A DNA stretch of 17,500 nt from Chrysomallon squamiferum. Its lineage: Eukaryota; Mollusca; Gastropoda; Neomphalida; Peltospiridae. The stretch spans positions 3,541,468 through 3,558,967 of the forward strand of contig CM022677.1 of assembly GCA_012295275.1 (NCBI GenBank), written 5' to 3'. The notes beneath the pieces are model-generated. The model was given only the letters and a program-made list of their open reading frames with translations. It was not told the origin of the DNA and searched no databases. Below, one piece after another: positions 7,361 to 15,497 of the stretch; the stretch's first letter is position 1, and every line of letters begins with the position of its first letter. The translations under genes and the position numbers were made by a program.

Positions 7361-8450
7361 TTAATCAGTGCACAAATAAGAGAAGAAAACAAATAGCAAT
7401 AGTAATAATAGTAATAGAAATGACACTTTTCAGTTCGAACGACAAGACACTGTTTACAACAAGAACACAAAATACAAAAATAAATAATAAAAACATAAAT
7501 GAAATTTTAATGCCTTCCGCTTATTTTAATACAGTCTTACTTATACACAGTTTATTTATTTCTTTTTCTTTCTTTTTTCTACATCACATATTATGTTGAT
7601 ATTTCAGAACAGTATACGTAGAAAAATTTAGAATGAATGATAAATGATCAGTGGCTTTCAGTTTATTGGCATAAGTCGTGCTTTTGATAGTAAAGCAAAA
7701 ATATTAATTCCCAGTTTTACTAACTTATGGGCATTTAATAGTCAAAACATATTTAATTTATCAAATTTATTTATTTATTTATTTATTTATTTATTTTAAA
7801 ATAACAACAATAAATAAATAAATATAAATAAAAATACTTAGCAAGGTAAAAGACGAAAAATTAATTCGAGTGAAGAGAATAAATCGTTCACTTTTACCAT
7901 GTGTCCATTATACTGTATATATATTTTTGTTATGTACATTATTGTAAATCCACCATCTTGTCATACTTATATTAAATTTTGTATGAATGTCTCCTCAAAT
8001 GCACGACCAGAGTGTAAGTAACGTTCAGTTCGGTGTGTATTTGTGTTTATAAAACGTGTCTGTGTGCGTACTTGACTGACCTTTCATGAATTAATGAATA
8101 AATGAATAAATAAATATAGCAAAACGTTTATTACGAGATCGCATAGACAGTGTGGGTAGATCGCATGACACTAAAAAAAAAAACGTATCATCCATTCTGC
8201 AAGTGCAAGTTCAAGTTATCAGAGTAAGGTGAAGGCCAAACATGTACAGACTTGTATTGTGCCATACAGGTTCAAACTGTTATGCAATTACAACAACATA
8301 TCTTGTAAATATAAGTATACTTAGTATAAATAAATAAAATAAACAGATAAATGTTTTGCGTTTTTACTGTAGGTAGATCATTTTGAGTTGGTCATTTAAA
8401 ACGTTGGGGCAAGGTTATAATTCATTGAAATAATAATAATTAATCAGAAA
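7361..8450. other. AT-rich intergenic region
   Basis: A (TTTA)n tract at about 7766-7796 faces an (AAAT)n tract at about 7810-7830, an inverted pair able to form an AT hairpin. Other short AATA and TTTC tracts occur. No gene or RNA is recognised. Confidence 0.6.
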
Positions 8451-8454
8451 ATAT

Positions 8455-8545
8455 GCATGACGTCACGGCCACAGCATCCCGAAGTATAGCGAAGTTACGG
8501 CGAGACTATTAGTGAAAGGGCGCGCACCGGGGACACTTTAACAAC
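8455..8545 (+). promoter_or_regulatory. Candidate promoter of the EGFR-like gene, with a perfect CRE
   Basis: The palindromic CREB/ATF site TGACGTCA occupies 8458-8465. It heads a CpG-enriched pocket (including GCGAAG, GGCGAGAC and GGGCGCGCACCGGGG) that ends about 45-50 bases before the signal-peptide ATG. No TATA box is evident. The position immediately upstream of exon 1 supports a promoter; the start site is not defined. Confidence 0.45.
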
Positions 8546-8566
8546 TATAGTAATTCAAAATTTTGT

Positions 8567-8572
8567 ATGTAA
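8567..8572 (+). promoter_or_regulatory. Start-stop upstream element ATGTAA
   Basis: An ATG immediately followed by TAA lies 15 bases before the ATG of the EGFR-like exon 1. Such minimal start-stop elements can hold ribosomes and lower downstream initiation. Its context is weak (T at -3), while the main ATG has A at -3. Its presence in the mRNA depends on the true transcription start. Confidence 0.4.
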
Positions 8573-8586
8573 GCTTGATTTACACC

Positions 8587-8653
8587 ATGAAAATTGTCTT
8601 TGCCTTAGTGTTGTCTTTCACTTCGCTACTGATGAATTTAGCGGACGAGCAAG
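8587..8653 (+). CDS. EGFR-like gene, exon 1 (signal peptide)
   Basis: ATG at 8587 encodes MKIVFALVLSFTSLLMNLAD then EQ and one extra base before the donor AAG|GTAGGC (GT at 8654). This is a textbook signal peptide: a short basic start, a long Val/Leu/Phe core and small residues near Ala19. The leftover base G joins TG at the start of exon 2 to make Val, giving ADEQ-VCTGTSQ. The mature protein would then begin just before the conserved VC.GT of the receptor family, as in vertebrate and fly receptors. The phase match and the signal peptide make the link to exon 2 likely despite a 2.3-kb intron. Confidence 0.65.
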
Positions 8654-8756
8654 GTAGGCTGATATTTGTTTTCCAAAATGACAGGAAGCTGAAAACCACG
8701 TGTTTTCACTTGGCAAATGGAATCGAGAATAAAATTTATAAAGATTAAATTCTGTA

Positions 8757-8757
8757 A

Positions 8758-8806
<49 letters not shown>

Positions 8807-8826
8807 TTTGTTATATATATATATAT
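8757..8826. repeat. (ATT)n and (TA)n microsatellites
   Basis: A roughly 45-base ATT run is followed, after a short gap, by a TA run. Confidence 0.95.
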
Positions 8827-8988
8827 TTAAAAATTGAACTTGGTTTATATTAATGTCTACAATATGTAAATATCTTTTACTTCTTAAAACAAATTTATTT
8901 AGCTAAAACTTATTTTCTTAGAAATATTCTTGTATAGAATGTAAACTGTACAATCTTATAATTAATATATCAGTATAGATTCAATCTC

Positions 8989-9067
8989 AACAACAACAAC
9001 AACAACAACAATAATAAAAAGATGAAAAATCCCCATGAAATTTAAGAAAAATAGTTTCTAATTCCAC

Positions 9068-9122
<55 letters not shown>
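8989..9122. repeat. (CAA)n and (CA)n microsatellites
   Basis: CAACAACAA..AATAAT lies at about 8989-9017, and an uninterrupted (CA)n of about 50 bases at about 9072-9121. Confidence 0.95.
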
Positions 9123-9123
<1 letters not shown>

Positions 9124-9384
9124 CACTAAGAATCATATCTACTTAAACAAGTCACTGAAAATAACCATGTTGCCAAAATCTAATTTTTATTTAACAAAAT
9201 GTCCTAGTACACCAGTACTTATCTACTGTTTCACTTCCCTTTCCCAGAGAATTAACCCTCCCCTCAAACATATTCAGCAGATCTGTATACCCTCCCCCAT
9301 AATATATATAAATGTTAGTTGTGTTCGTAATAAATTATCTGAAAAGAAAACAAACACATTGTTGTTTTAAAATCAGTTTTATTT

Positions 9385-9585
9385 CCATTAATTGTTACAG
9401 AAAATAGTAAATTTTAGTTTTTAAAATTGTCTTCATTTCATTTAATAATTGTTTACAGAAAGTATTAAAAACAAACAACAAACACACTAATTTCAAAAAC
9501 CAAACAGAAAATAGTAAATTTCAAAAATCATTATATTTTATATAATAATTAATTGTTTACAGAAAAGCTTTTAAAAATTGTCTGT
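9385..9585. repeat. Diverged local repeat, 2-3 copies
   Basis: The phrases CAGAAAATAGTAAATTT (about 9399 and 9504), TAATTGTTTACAGAAA (about 9445 and 9548) and TTTTAAAATTGTCT (9420) / TTTTAAAAATTGTCT (9570) recur in the same order, indicating an old imperfect duplication of roughly 105-150 bp. Confidence 0.65.
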
Positions 9586-10438
9586 TCTTGTTTCTTTTCT
9601 TTTTCTTGTTTTATTTATTTATTTATTTACTATAAGGTGTTGTGCTGCTAGTAATAATGGTGAGTTAGTAGCTGGAAATAGCTCAGATGTGCTGCATTTT
9701 GCAGTTTTCCATGGGGCTGCTCCTTTTTTTTATTGGTTTAATCACAATTAGGCCCATTTTAGGTGACAGAATAATTTTTGGTTTTGATGGTCAGTTACGA
9801 GAATTTCCATTCAGATAGTGTAATTAGTGGTGGTTTTTATTGTTATCTGATTCAATGAGATTGTCGCGAGGTCTTGTTTGGGTTATCAGATAATTGTTAG
9901 ACCCTTAAATGTTGCAGATTTCTGGTATTACAAAAGAAAATAAGTGAATGACAAATTACAGTTAATCAAAATGAATTGAAATGATTGGTCTGTTTTGAAT
10001 TTCTCATTGGTCAATAACAGTGAGGCCTATTTATTCTTATTTTTTTCTACATTCAAGGTTTTGTTGGCAACAGAAAAAACAATGTTTACCATAGTAACTG
10101 ATATTGAAATAATTTAAATTCATGAAAAATAAACATTACAGACAAATAAACAACAAATAAAATAATAATTAAATAAAAGTTAAATAGGTAATAAAATGAA
10201 ATAAATAAAAATTGTTATTTAAAGTTCATTTTCTGGTGTGTATGGAGTTTAATAATAATAATAATCTTTCTTTACAATATTGACTTTAACAAATGAATAT
10301 AAATCTTTTTACTGCACTATTCAAATATAAATTTTGACATTCTTTAGAGATTTGTATTCCAAGTTACAGAATGACAGGAATTTAAGTTAATTAGACGTCA
10401 GGTTTTTATTTTTTAAATTTTAGTTATTATTATTAACA

Positions 10439-10468
10439 TACTACTACTACTACTACTACTACCAGTAC

Positions 10469-10501
<33 letters not shown>

Positions 10502-10511
10502 TACTACTATG
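10439..10511. repeat. Compound (CTA)n(TTA)n(CTA)n microsatellite
   Basis: CTA repeats, CAGTACTA, about eight TTA repeats, then CTA again. Confidence 0.95.
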
Positions 10512-10611
10512 AAAGAATGTTACAATGATAAGATAAAAAAAAAAAAATTGTTTACAGAAGTGTTTGTATGTATAATAGATTTTTTGTTAATAAACATATA
10601 CAGAAATACAA

Positions 10612-10705
10612 AAACAAACACAGACACACACACACAGACACACAAACACAGACACACACACACACACACACAGACTCACACACAGACACACACACACACA
10701 CATAA
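10612..10705. repeat. (CA)n microsatellite with CAGA interruptions
   Basis: CACA and CAGACA steps. The His/Thr-rich plus-strand frame through it is a repeat product. Confidence 0.95.
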
Positions 10706-10949
10706 TTTTCAAGTGCTAAATCAAACTGCTACTTCCTGTTAACTGTTATGTGCCAGGAAAATTACATTTTGATAATCTCCCTTTGATAAATCATACAATT
10801 TTGTAATATTGGTATTATAATAACTTTGTTAGTTGCAGTATTATCTCAATTTTATTTCAAGATGAAGCATATAATGTCATTAATTAAAGTCACTGTATCA
10901 TTAATAACAAGAAGAACAACAATAGTAATGACTGTGTTTTATATTTCAG

Positions 10950-11306
10950 TGTGTACTGGTACTTCTCAGGGCCTGGTTGCTAGGGGATATGCAGTTTTTC
11001 GTTACGAGTCTTACAAACAAATGTACACCAACTGCACGTACGTGGCTGGCAACTTGGAGATTGTTTTTCTTGACAGTGACTATGACTACGACTTGTCCTT
11101 TCTGGAGAACATCGAGGAGGTGATGGGGTACGTCCTGATAGTGGGCGTGTACGCTCACCGCATCCCCCTGTCAAGTCTGAGAACAATCCGAGGTGAAACT
11201 CTGTACCAACACTTACAGGAACACTACAGTCTGTTGGTAGCCCTGAACTATCAAACAAAGTCAGCTATAATTGGATTGCACGAACTTCTCCTTATAAATT
11301 TACAAG
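10950..11306 (+). CDS. EGFR/ErbB-family receptor, exon 2 (L1 domain)
   Basis: The exon runs from the acceptor TATTTCAG|TG to the donor CAAG|GTAAGT and adds about 119 residues to exon 1. The peptide follows the ErbB L1 (receptor L) domain closely: VCTGTSQ at the start, YTNCTYVAGNLEIVFL, DYDLSFLENIEEVMGYVLI, RIPLSSLRTIRGETLY and GLHELLLINLQ at the end. Human EGFR has VCQGTSNKL, NNCEVVLGNLEITYV, YDLSFLKTIQEVAGYVLI, RIPLENLQIIRG and GLKELPMRNLQ at the same places. YTNCTYV.GNLE is nearly the fly receptor's wording, and NCT is a possible N-glycosylation site. In intact receptors L1 contributes to ligand binding outside the cell. The exon ends in phase 1, matching exon 3. Its 3' end is the first unit of the 77-bp array. 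Confidence 0.9.
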
Positions 11307-11796
11307 GTAAGTCTAGTTTTGTTGTTATTTTTAAAACTCTGCTATAACTGGATTGCACGAACTTCTCCTTATAAATTTACAAGGTAAGTCTAGTTTTGTT
11401 GTTATTTTTAAAACTCTGCTATAATTGGATTGCACGAACTTCTCCTTATAAATTTACAAGGTAAGTCTAGTTTTGTTGTTATTTTTAAAACTCTGCTATA
11501 ATTGGATTGCACGAACTTCTCCTTATAAATTTACAAGGTAAGTCTAGTTTTGTTGTTATTTTTAAAACTCTGCTATAATTGGATTGCACGAACTTCTCCT
11601 TATAAATTTACAAGCTAAGTCTAGTTTTGTTGTTATTTTTAAAACTCTGCTATAATTGGACTGCAAGAACTTTGTCTTATAAATTTACAAGGTAAGTCTA
11701 GTTTTGTTGTTATTTTTAAAAATCTGCTATAATTGGACTGCAAGAACTTTGTCTTATAAATTTACAAGGTAAGTCTAGTTTTGTTGTTATTTTTAA
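11264..11796. repeat. 77-bp tandem repeat carrying the exon-2 end and its splice donor, 7 copies
   Basis: Units start at 11264, 11341, 11418, 11495, 11572, 11649 and 11726, an exact 77-bp period; the last is slightly truncated. Each holds the final 43 bases of exon 2, the donor and about 34 bases of intron. Donor GTs fall at 11307, 11384, 11461, 11538, 11692 and 11769; in unit 5 the GT at 11615 is CT (CAAGCTAAGT). Units 1-5 are nearly identical; units 6 and 7 share private changes (GACTGCAAGAACTTTGTC). Confidence 0.97.
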
Positions 11797-11811
11797 CATT
11801 TGATGCTTGGA

Positions 11812-12115
11812 CGAATATATAAATGTATTTATACATGGACATACAGATGTATTTATACATAGATATACAGATGTATTTATACATGGACATACAGATGTAT
11901 TTATACATAGATATACAGATGTATTTATACATGGACATACAGATGTATTTATACATGGATATACAGATGTATTTATAGATGGATATAATATAGATGTATT
12001 TATAGATGGATATAATACAGATGTATTTATAGATGGATATATATAGATGTATTTACAGATGGATATATATAGATGTATTTATATATATAGATATATATAT
12101 ATAGATAGATACTAA
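11812..12115. repeat. 24-bp tandem repeat with 48-bp higher-order alternation
   Basis: The unit GATGTATTTATACATGGACA plus TACA alternates with one carrying ATAGATATACA for most of the array, then grades into ATAGATGGATATA units and a TA-rich tail. It lies inside intron 2. The frame repeating DVFIHGHT is a repeat product, since 24 is a multiple of 3. Confidence 0.93.
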
Positions 12116-12285
12116 AGATGGATATACAGATGTATTGATGGAGAGATCATTATTTGGATGGATGGAAGGGTTTATAAAATCTTATTTAAAAAAGTAATAG
12201 AAATAAAAACAGTAAACAAAAAAAAATAAAAATAAAAGTCTCTATATGGAATTAATGTCATAATTCAAAATGTATTCTGTTTCAG

Positions 12286-12420
12286 AAATTCTCCGTGGCA
12301 AGATATTTTTTCAGTTCAACAATCTGCTGTGTTTTGTGTCTACCATCGACTGGAAGGACATCAGCCTCAGTATGGACACACCCATCAGTTTTGATGATGA
12401 AGTGGGTTACACCCACAAAT
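12286..12420 (+). CDS. EGFR/ErbB-family receptor, exon 3 (end of the L1 domain)
   Basis: The exon runs from the acceptor CTGTTTCAG to the donor AAAT|GTGAGT, 135 bases, phase 1 at both ends. G from exon 2 plus AA makes Glu, giving NLQ-EILRGKIFFQFNNLLCF then VSTIDWKDISL. Human EGFR has [20 protein letters not shown] and VESIQWRDIV in this position, so both the splice and the ALC....I.W.DI signature fit. After that the exon ends DDEVGYTHK plus the first base of a Cys codon, where the family continues C.KCH..C into the Cys-rich domain. The exon's 3' end and donor are the first half of a 53-bp duplication. Confidence 0.85.
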
Positions 12421-12490
12421 GTGAGTATTTGTCTGTCATTGTTTTAAACATGAAGTGGGTTATATCTGACCATGTGAGTATTTGTCTGTG
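12397..12490. repeat. 53-bp duplication of the exon-3 end and its splice donor
   Basis: ATGAAGTGGGTTA at 12397 and GTGAGTATTTGTCTGT at 12421 recur at 12450 and 12474, both 53 bp on. The eleven or so bases between them have diverged (CACCCACAAAT versus TATCTGACCAT). The second copy gives a second full GTGAGT donor in intron 3 and is followed by a (TCTG)n run to about 12530. Confidence 0.9.
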
Positions 12491-12530
12491 TGTGTGCCAG
12501 TCTGTCTGTCTGTCTGTGTATCTGTCAGTC

Positions 12531-13142
12531 ATTGTATATCCAGTAAATCATGAAGATATAACAAACAGATAATTGCTTGCATTGGTCAGCAAGAAAAATA
12601 TCTTCTCATAGATGTAAAAGTCTGTCACAGATTTTGATAATTCATTCATCAAGTTCTACTCAGAACAGGACAATGCTACTACTTGCTCAGACAAAAACTG
12701 ATCCTGTTGGTGAAACCTCACTGAAAAACAGTCACCTTCATTTTATTATCACTGATATAAAAACTACAACACCCCTTACAGTTTCACCTCCTCTATGCCT
12801 GTGTCTAACAAAGTGGAAATTTGCACATCCTGTACAGACTTTTTCTCTTCATTATCATCTTTAACTGGTTGTAACACATGTAACTGTATTGAACTTATGA
12901 GTTAGTTTCATGTTCTAATGTTATCAAAACTGAAGATTGAAGTAAAGGCATTGACTTTTTAGGATATACTAAATAAATAAACTAAAATATATTGTTCTAT
13001 AAATTCATTTCAATCTCAAACTTATTTATAATTTTAGCTGTTCTCAAGATAAAAAATTATTGAATGAGAAGATGGTTTAGGTTTTACAAAAACACCGAAA
13101 GAGAATTCTAATTAACAATAAAAAATAAACATTCCACTGCAG
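12531..13142 (+). other. Remainder of intron 3
   Basis: The only notable item is a less AT-rich piece at 12560-12865 with an open plus-strand frame (it includes VSPPLCLCLTKWKFAHPVQT). It lacks convincing splice sites and family similarity, so I leave it unassigned. Confidence 0.4.
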
Positions 13143-13341
13143 GTAGTGCTGTCAGCTGTTTGAAAAGATTTACAACCATGTTTTTTTGTCCTGCAACATC
13201 AACAATGTGTGCAGCAGAACATCACAGAATGATTACAGTTACTGGCTGTTAACACTGGAGCCGATGTTGATGATGATGATGAATCGAGTGAGAGGTGAAC
13301 AGACCAGGCAGACATCAGCAGTTTGTGAATCTCCAGACCCT
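13143..13341 (+). pseudogene. Candidate exon 4: decayed Cys-rich (furin-like) region
   Basis: An acceptor (CCACTGCAG, AG at 13141-13142) and a strong donor (CCT|GTAAGT) bound 199 bases. Joined in phase to exon 3, it reads C-SAVSC, then CPATSTMCAAEHH, and stops at TAA 13250-13252. The T-x-M-C-A-A-E stretch recalls LTK.ICA..C of the ErbB Cys-rich domain, but the third Cys is His, the spacing is off and the frame ends early. Another frame (SCNINNVCSRTSQND onward) stays open to the donor but does not join exon 3. Either the region has decayed after frameshifts, or the true furin-like exon is missing and this is the tail of a 222-residue secreted L1 protein. Confidence 0.35.
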
Positions 13342-13765
13342 GTAAGTCCTGCCCTGTACTCATTTACATAACATTAATATTCATTACTTAATCATGATAT
13401 ATTCATACTTGTATTTGATTTCCATTGTTTGAGGTAAGTGATTATGAATACAAAATGATATTTAAAATTGACACATGTAAAATGAGAATGTTAACATTTA
13501 ACTGTATTCAATACAGAATTAGTATACAGTGTAAACCTTTTTTATTACTGTCATAAATTTCAATTTTTATGTTTATTAATTTAATAATTATTGATACGAA
13601 TTAATATTTATTTTTGAGTTAACAATTAACATTTTTGAATATGAATTAAATTGTTATTTTTGCATGTTATCCAATATGTTTTTAAATATAGTATTTTTTT
13701 TTTTTTTTAATATCAGTTTTATAATGTTTTTACTTCCCTTACTTTGAGATTTTTTGTTTTCTTAG

Positions 13766-13865
13766 AGGTTTTTACTGTGCACAGTCAGACAAAGCTCATT
13801 GCAGAATGTTCAATGGGCTGGTGTGCATCATGGATTGGCCAAAGTTTTGTCGTGGTAAATTTGAA
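13766..13865 (+). CDS. Possible exon of unknown identity
   Basis: A pyrimidine tract TTTTTTGTTTTCTTAG ends at 13765 and GAA|GTAAGT gives a strong donor at 13866. Two frames are open across it. One (GFYCAQSDKAHCRMFNGLVC then IMDWPKFCRGKFE) has four Cys and could be a remnant of the receptor Cys-rich domain. The other (VFTVHSQTKLIAECSMGWCA onward) joins the frame of the candidate exon at 14444. Good splice sites and low repeat content are the main support; similarity to a known family is not clear. Confidence 0.3.
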
Positions 13866-14443
13866 GTAAGTTGTTTTGAACTGTTTTTGACTTTGTAACT
13901 TCAACTTTGAAATTCTTTCCTGTTTTGATTTTATTGAAATACCCATAAGTAATATGTTTGTTGCCAAAAAATTCAGTTTGTTTTTAAAACATGATGTTAT
14001 TGACTTGTATTTTAATATGCAAGTAGACAATTCTTTATCAATTTGTATTTATTTAAAACATGGATGTTATAGACTTCTATTTTATATACAACTTGACAAT
14101 GTTAATTACAATGTTTGACAAGTTTACCACAAAACTGAAAAACACGCAGCTTGGCGTTTTTGTTGATTATTATGAACCCCAAAAATTGTAAACTTCTGTA
14201 TTTTTTACAAAATAACTGACTAGCAGCTTATTTTCAAGAGATAACTTAATAATGATGTAAAATGTAATATTTAAATTATGTAAAATGTATTTATTCTGAC
14301 TAAATAATTTGTAATTTTAATATTTGAAGTAACTTTTAAATAATAATTTGCTATCATTTCCAGTGATAAATGTTATATTTTTTAATAAATTATTTTTATT
14401 TGTTAGGGTTATCAGTGAAAAGTTTTGTTTATTACTTTTACAG

Positions 14444-14564
14444 GACAAACAAGCCCTTGCTGACCAGAACAAAGTTCTATCAGGCCAAGGATGACCACTT
14501 GACCAGGCTTGTAGTACAACTCAGTGAAGAACAATCACTTCTCCAGTTGTTGGTGTTAAAATAA
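14444..14564 (+). CDS. Possible terminal exon of unknown identity
   Basis: The acceptor TTATTACTTTTACAG (to 14443) opens a frame TNKPLLTRTKFYQAKDDHLT then RLVVQLSEEQSLLQLLVLK, ending in a TAA that overlaps AATAAA (AAAATAAATT). The frame joins the preceding candidate exon (13766-13865, using AG at 13766-13767) without a stop. The peptide is leucine-rich and amphipathic but I recognise no family. Together they could be the 3' end of a short transcript from this locus. Confidence 0.3.
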
Positions 14565-15372
14565 ATTTGTACAAACTGAGACACTCAGATGAGTTCAAGT
14601 GTTTTGAAATCAGATGCTGAGTATAATGGACAGGTAATTCGGTTTACAACTAGATTTTATAAACTGTAAAATGTAAATCATTTAATGTCATATGAGAATA
14701 TTTTTGATATTATTATCATTATATATAATTTTCTTTTTTTAAATAATGATTCTGTAGATGACACTGATATAGCAATTGGAAGAAAAGGAATCTACTTTAG
14801 AAAAATCTATCTTTAAGAAGTAGCAGATAAAATTATTGATCTTACTTGTTATCAATTTTTATAAAAGATACTAAATTACTTATTTATTAAAAGAAAAATG
14901 GATGTTTCTCTTTAAAAAAGAATATATATATGTATATGTTTTTAAATTACTGAAAGTTCTGAGTTGATTTATTCAGACTAGTATTAAACACACAGTTCCA
15001 CAGACAGTCGAAATTAGAGGTGCAACAAGAAATGTTTAAATAAATAAACTTAAACTTTATTTTATTTCAGTTAAATTAACTGTACTTGTTATTGGTTGAA
15101 TATATTACTTCAGATTCAAATGAAAAAATATAAAATTGTAGCAGTTGTTGTTAAAAAAAATGTAATATTTTACTTTTCAGACACCATAGAAAGCTATTTA
15201 CAAGAACTGATGTCCACTGAGTCTAAATGACTTGTCAAGTTTTCTGTACTGAATTAAGTAAACAGAAGATAAAACATCTCCACAGTAAACATGAAAAACT
15301 AAATAACTGGAGAAAACTGAGTTTAGAAAGTTCCACACCAAACTAACATTTTAAAAACATTACTAGTGTGAA
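14565..15372. other. AT-rich region with weak exon-like fragments
   Basis: A plus-strand piece with ATG at 14590 reads MSSSVLKSDAEYNGQ up to CAG|GTAATT (GT about 14635). At 15181 an acceptor TTTACTTTTCAG precedes TIESYLQELMSTESK and a TGA at about 15227. Both are too short to stand alone. The rest is AT-rich without recognisable content. Confidence 0.3.
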
Positions 15373-15497
15373 TCATGGACTGTTCTTACTGAAGAATGTG
15401 TAATGTGACATGGTTTTAGACTCAGTCACAGTGTCGTTGATGAAATCAGATGTACACAGAATGTTTGTACCAGACACAGCACCAAGTACAGTGAAGT
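15373..15497 (-). CDS. Possible 3'-terminal exon on the minus strand, unknown identity
   Basis: On the minus strand TTTCTTTTTTTCACAG is a strong acceptor ending at 15498. The following frame (two bases, then FTVLGAVSGTNILCTSDFIN and DTVTESKTMSHYTFFSKNSP) ends in TGA at 15373-15375. It is a balanced 40-residue peptide in less AT-rich sequence than its flanks. The plus strand is also open here (MVLDSVTVSLMKSDVHRMFV from about 15411), which weakens the call. I saw no poly(A) signal within about 130 bases downstream. Confidence 0.25.

Larger units (their letters stand above)
8654..10949 (+). other. Intron 1 of the EGFR-like gene
   Basis: It is bounded by GT at 8654 and ATATTTCAG ending at 10949. 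It is AT-rich with many microsatellites and contains AATCTCCCTTTGATA near 10775, the inverse of AAGGGAGAT. No independent gene is seen. The stretch from 9600 to 10430 has nothing I can name. Confidence 0.6.

Noticed and set aside
10946-11258. Minus-strand open frames opposite EGFR-like exon 2
   Set aside because: The plus-strand frame matches the ErbB L1 domain in detail, so these are antisense shadows.
11807-12046. Plus-strand frame repeating DVFIHGHT / DVFIHRYT
   Set aside because: It is a direct translation of the 24-bp array, open only because 24 is divisible by three, and it sits inside an intron.
12577-12864. 95-residue frame in intron 3 as an extra receptor exon
   Set aside because: It shows no Cys-rich or L-domain pattern, lacks a convincing acceptor, and would break the exon 3 to exon 4 phase.
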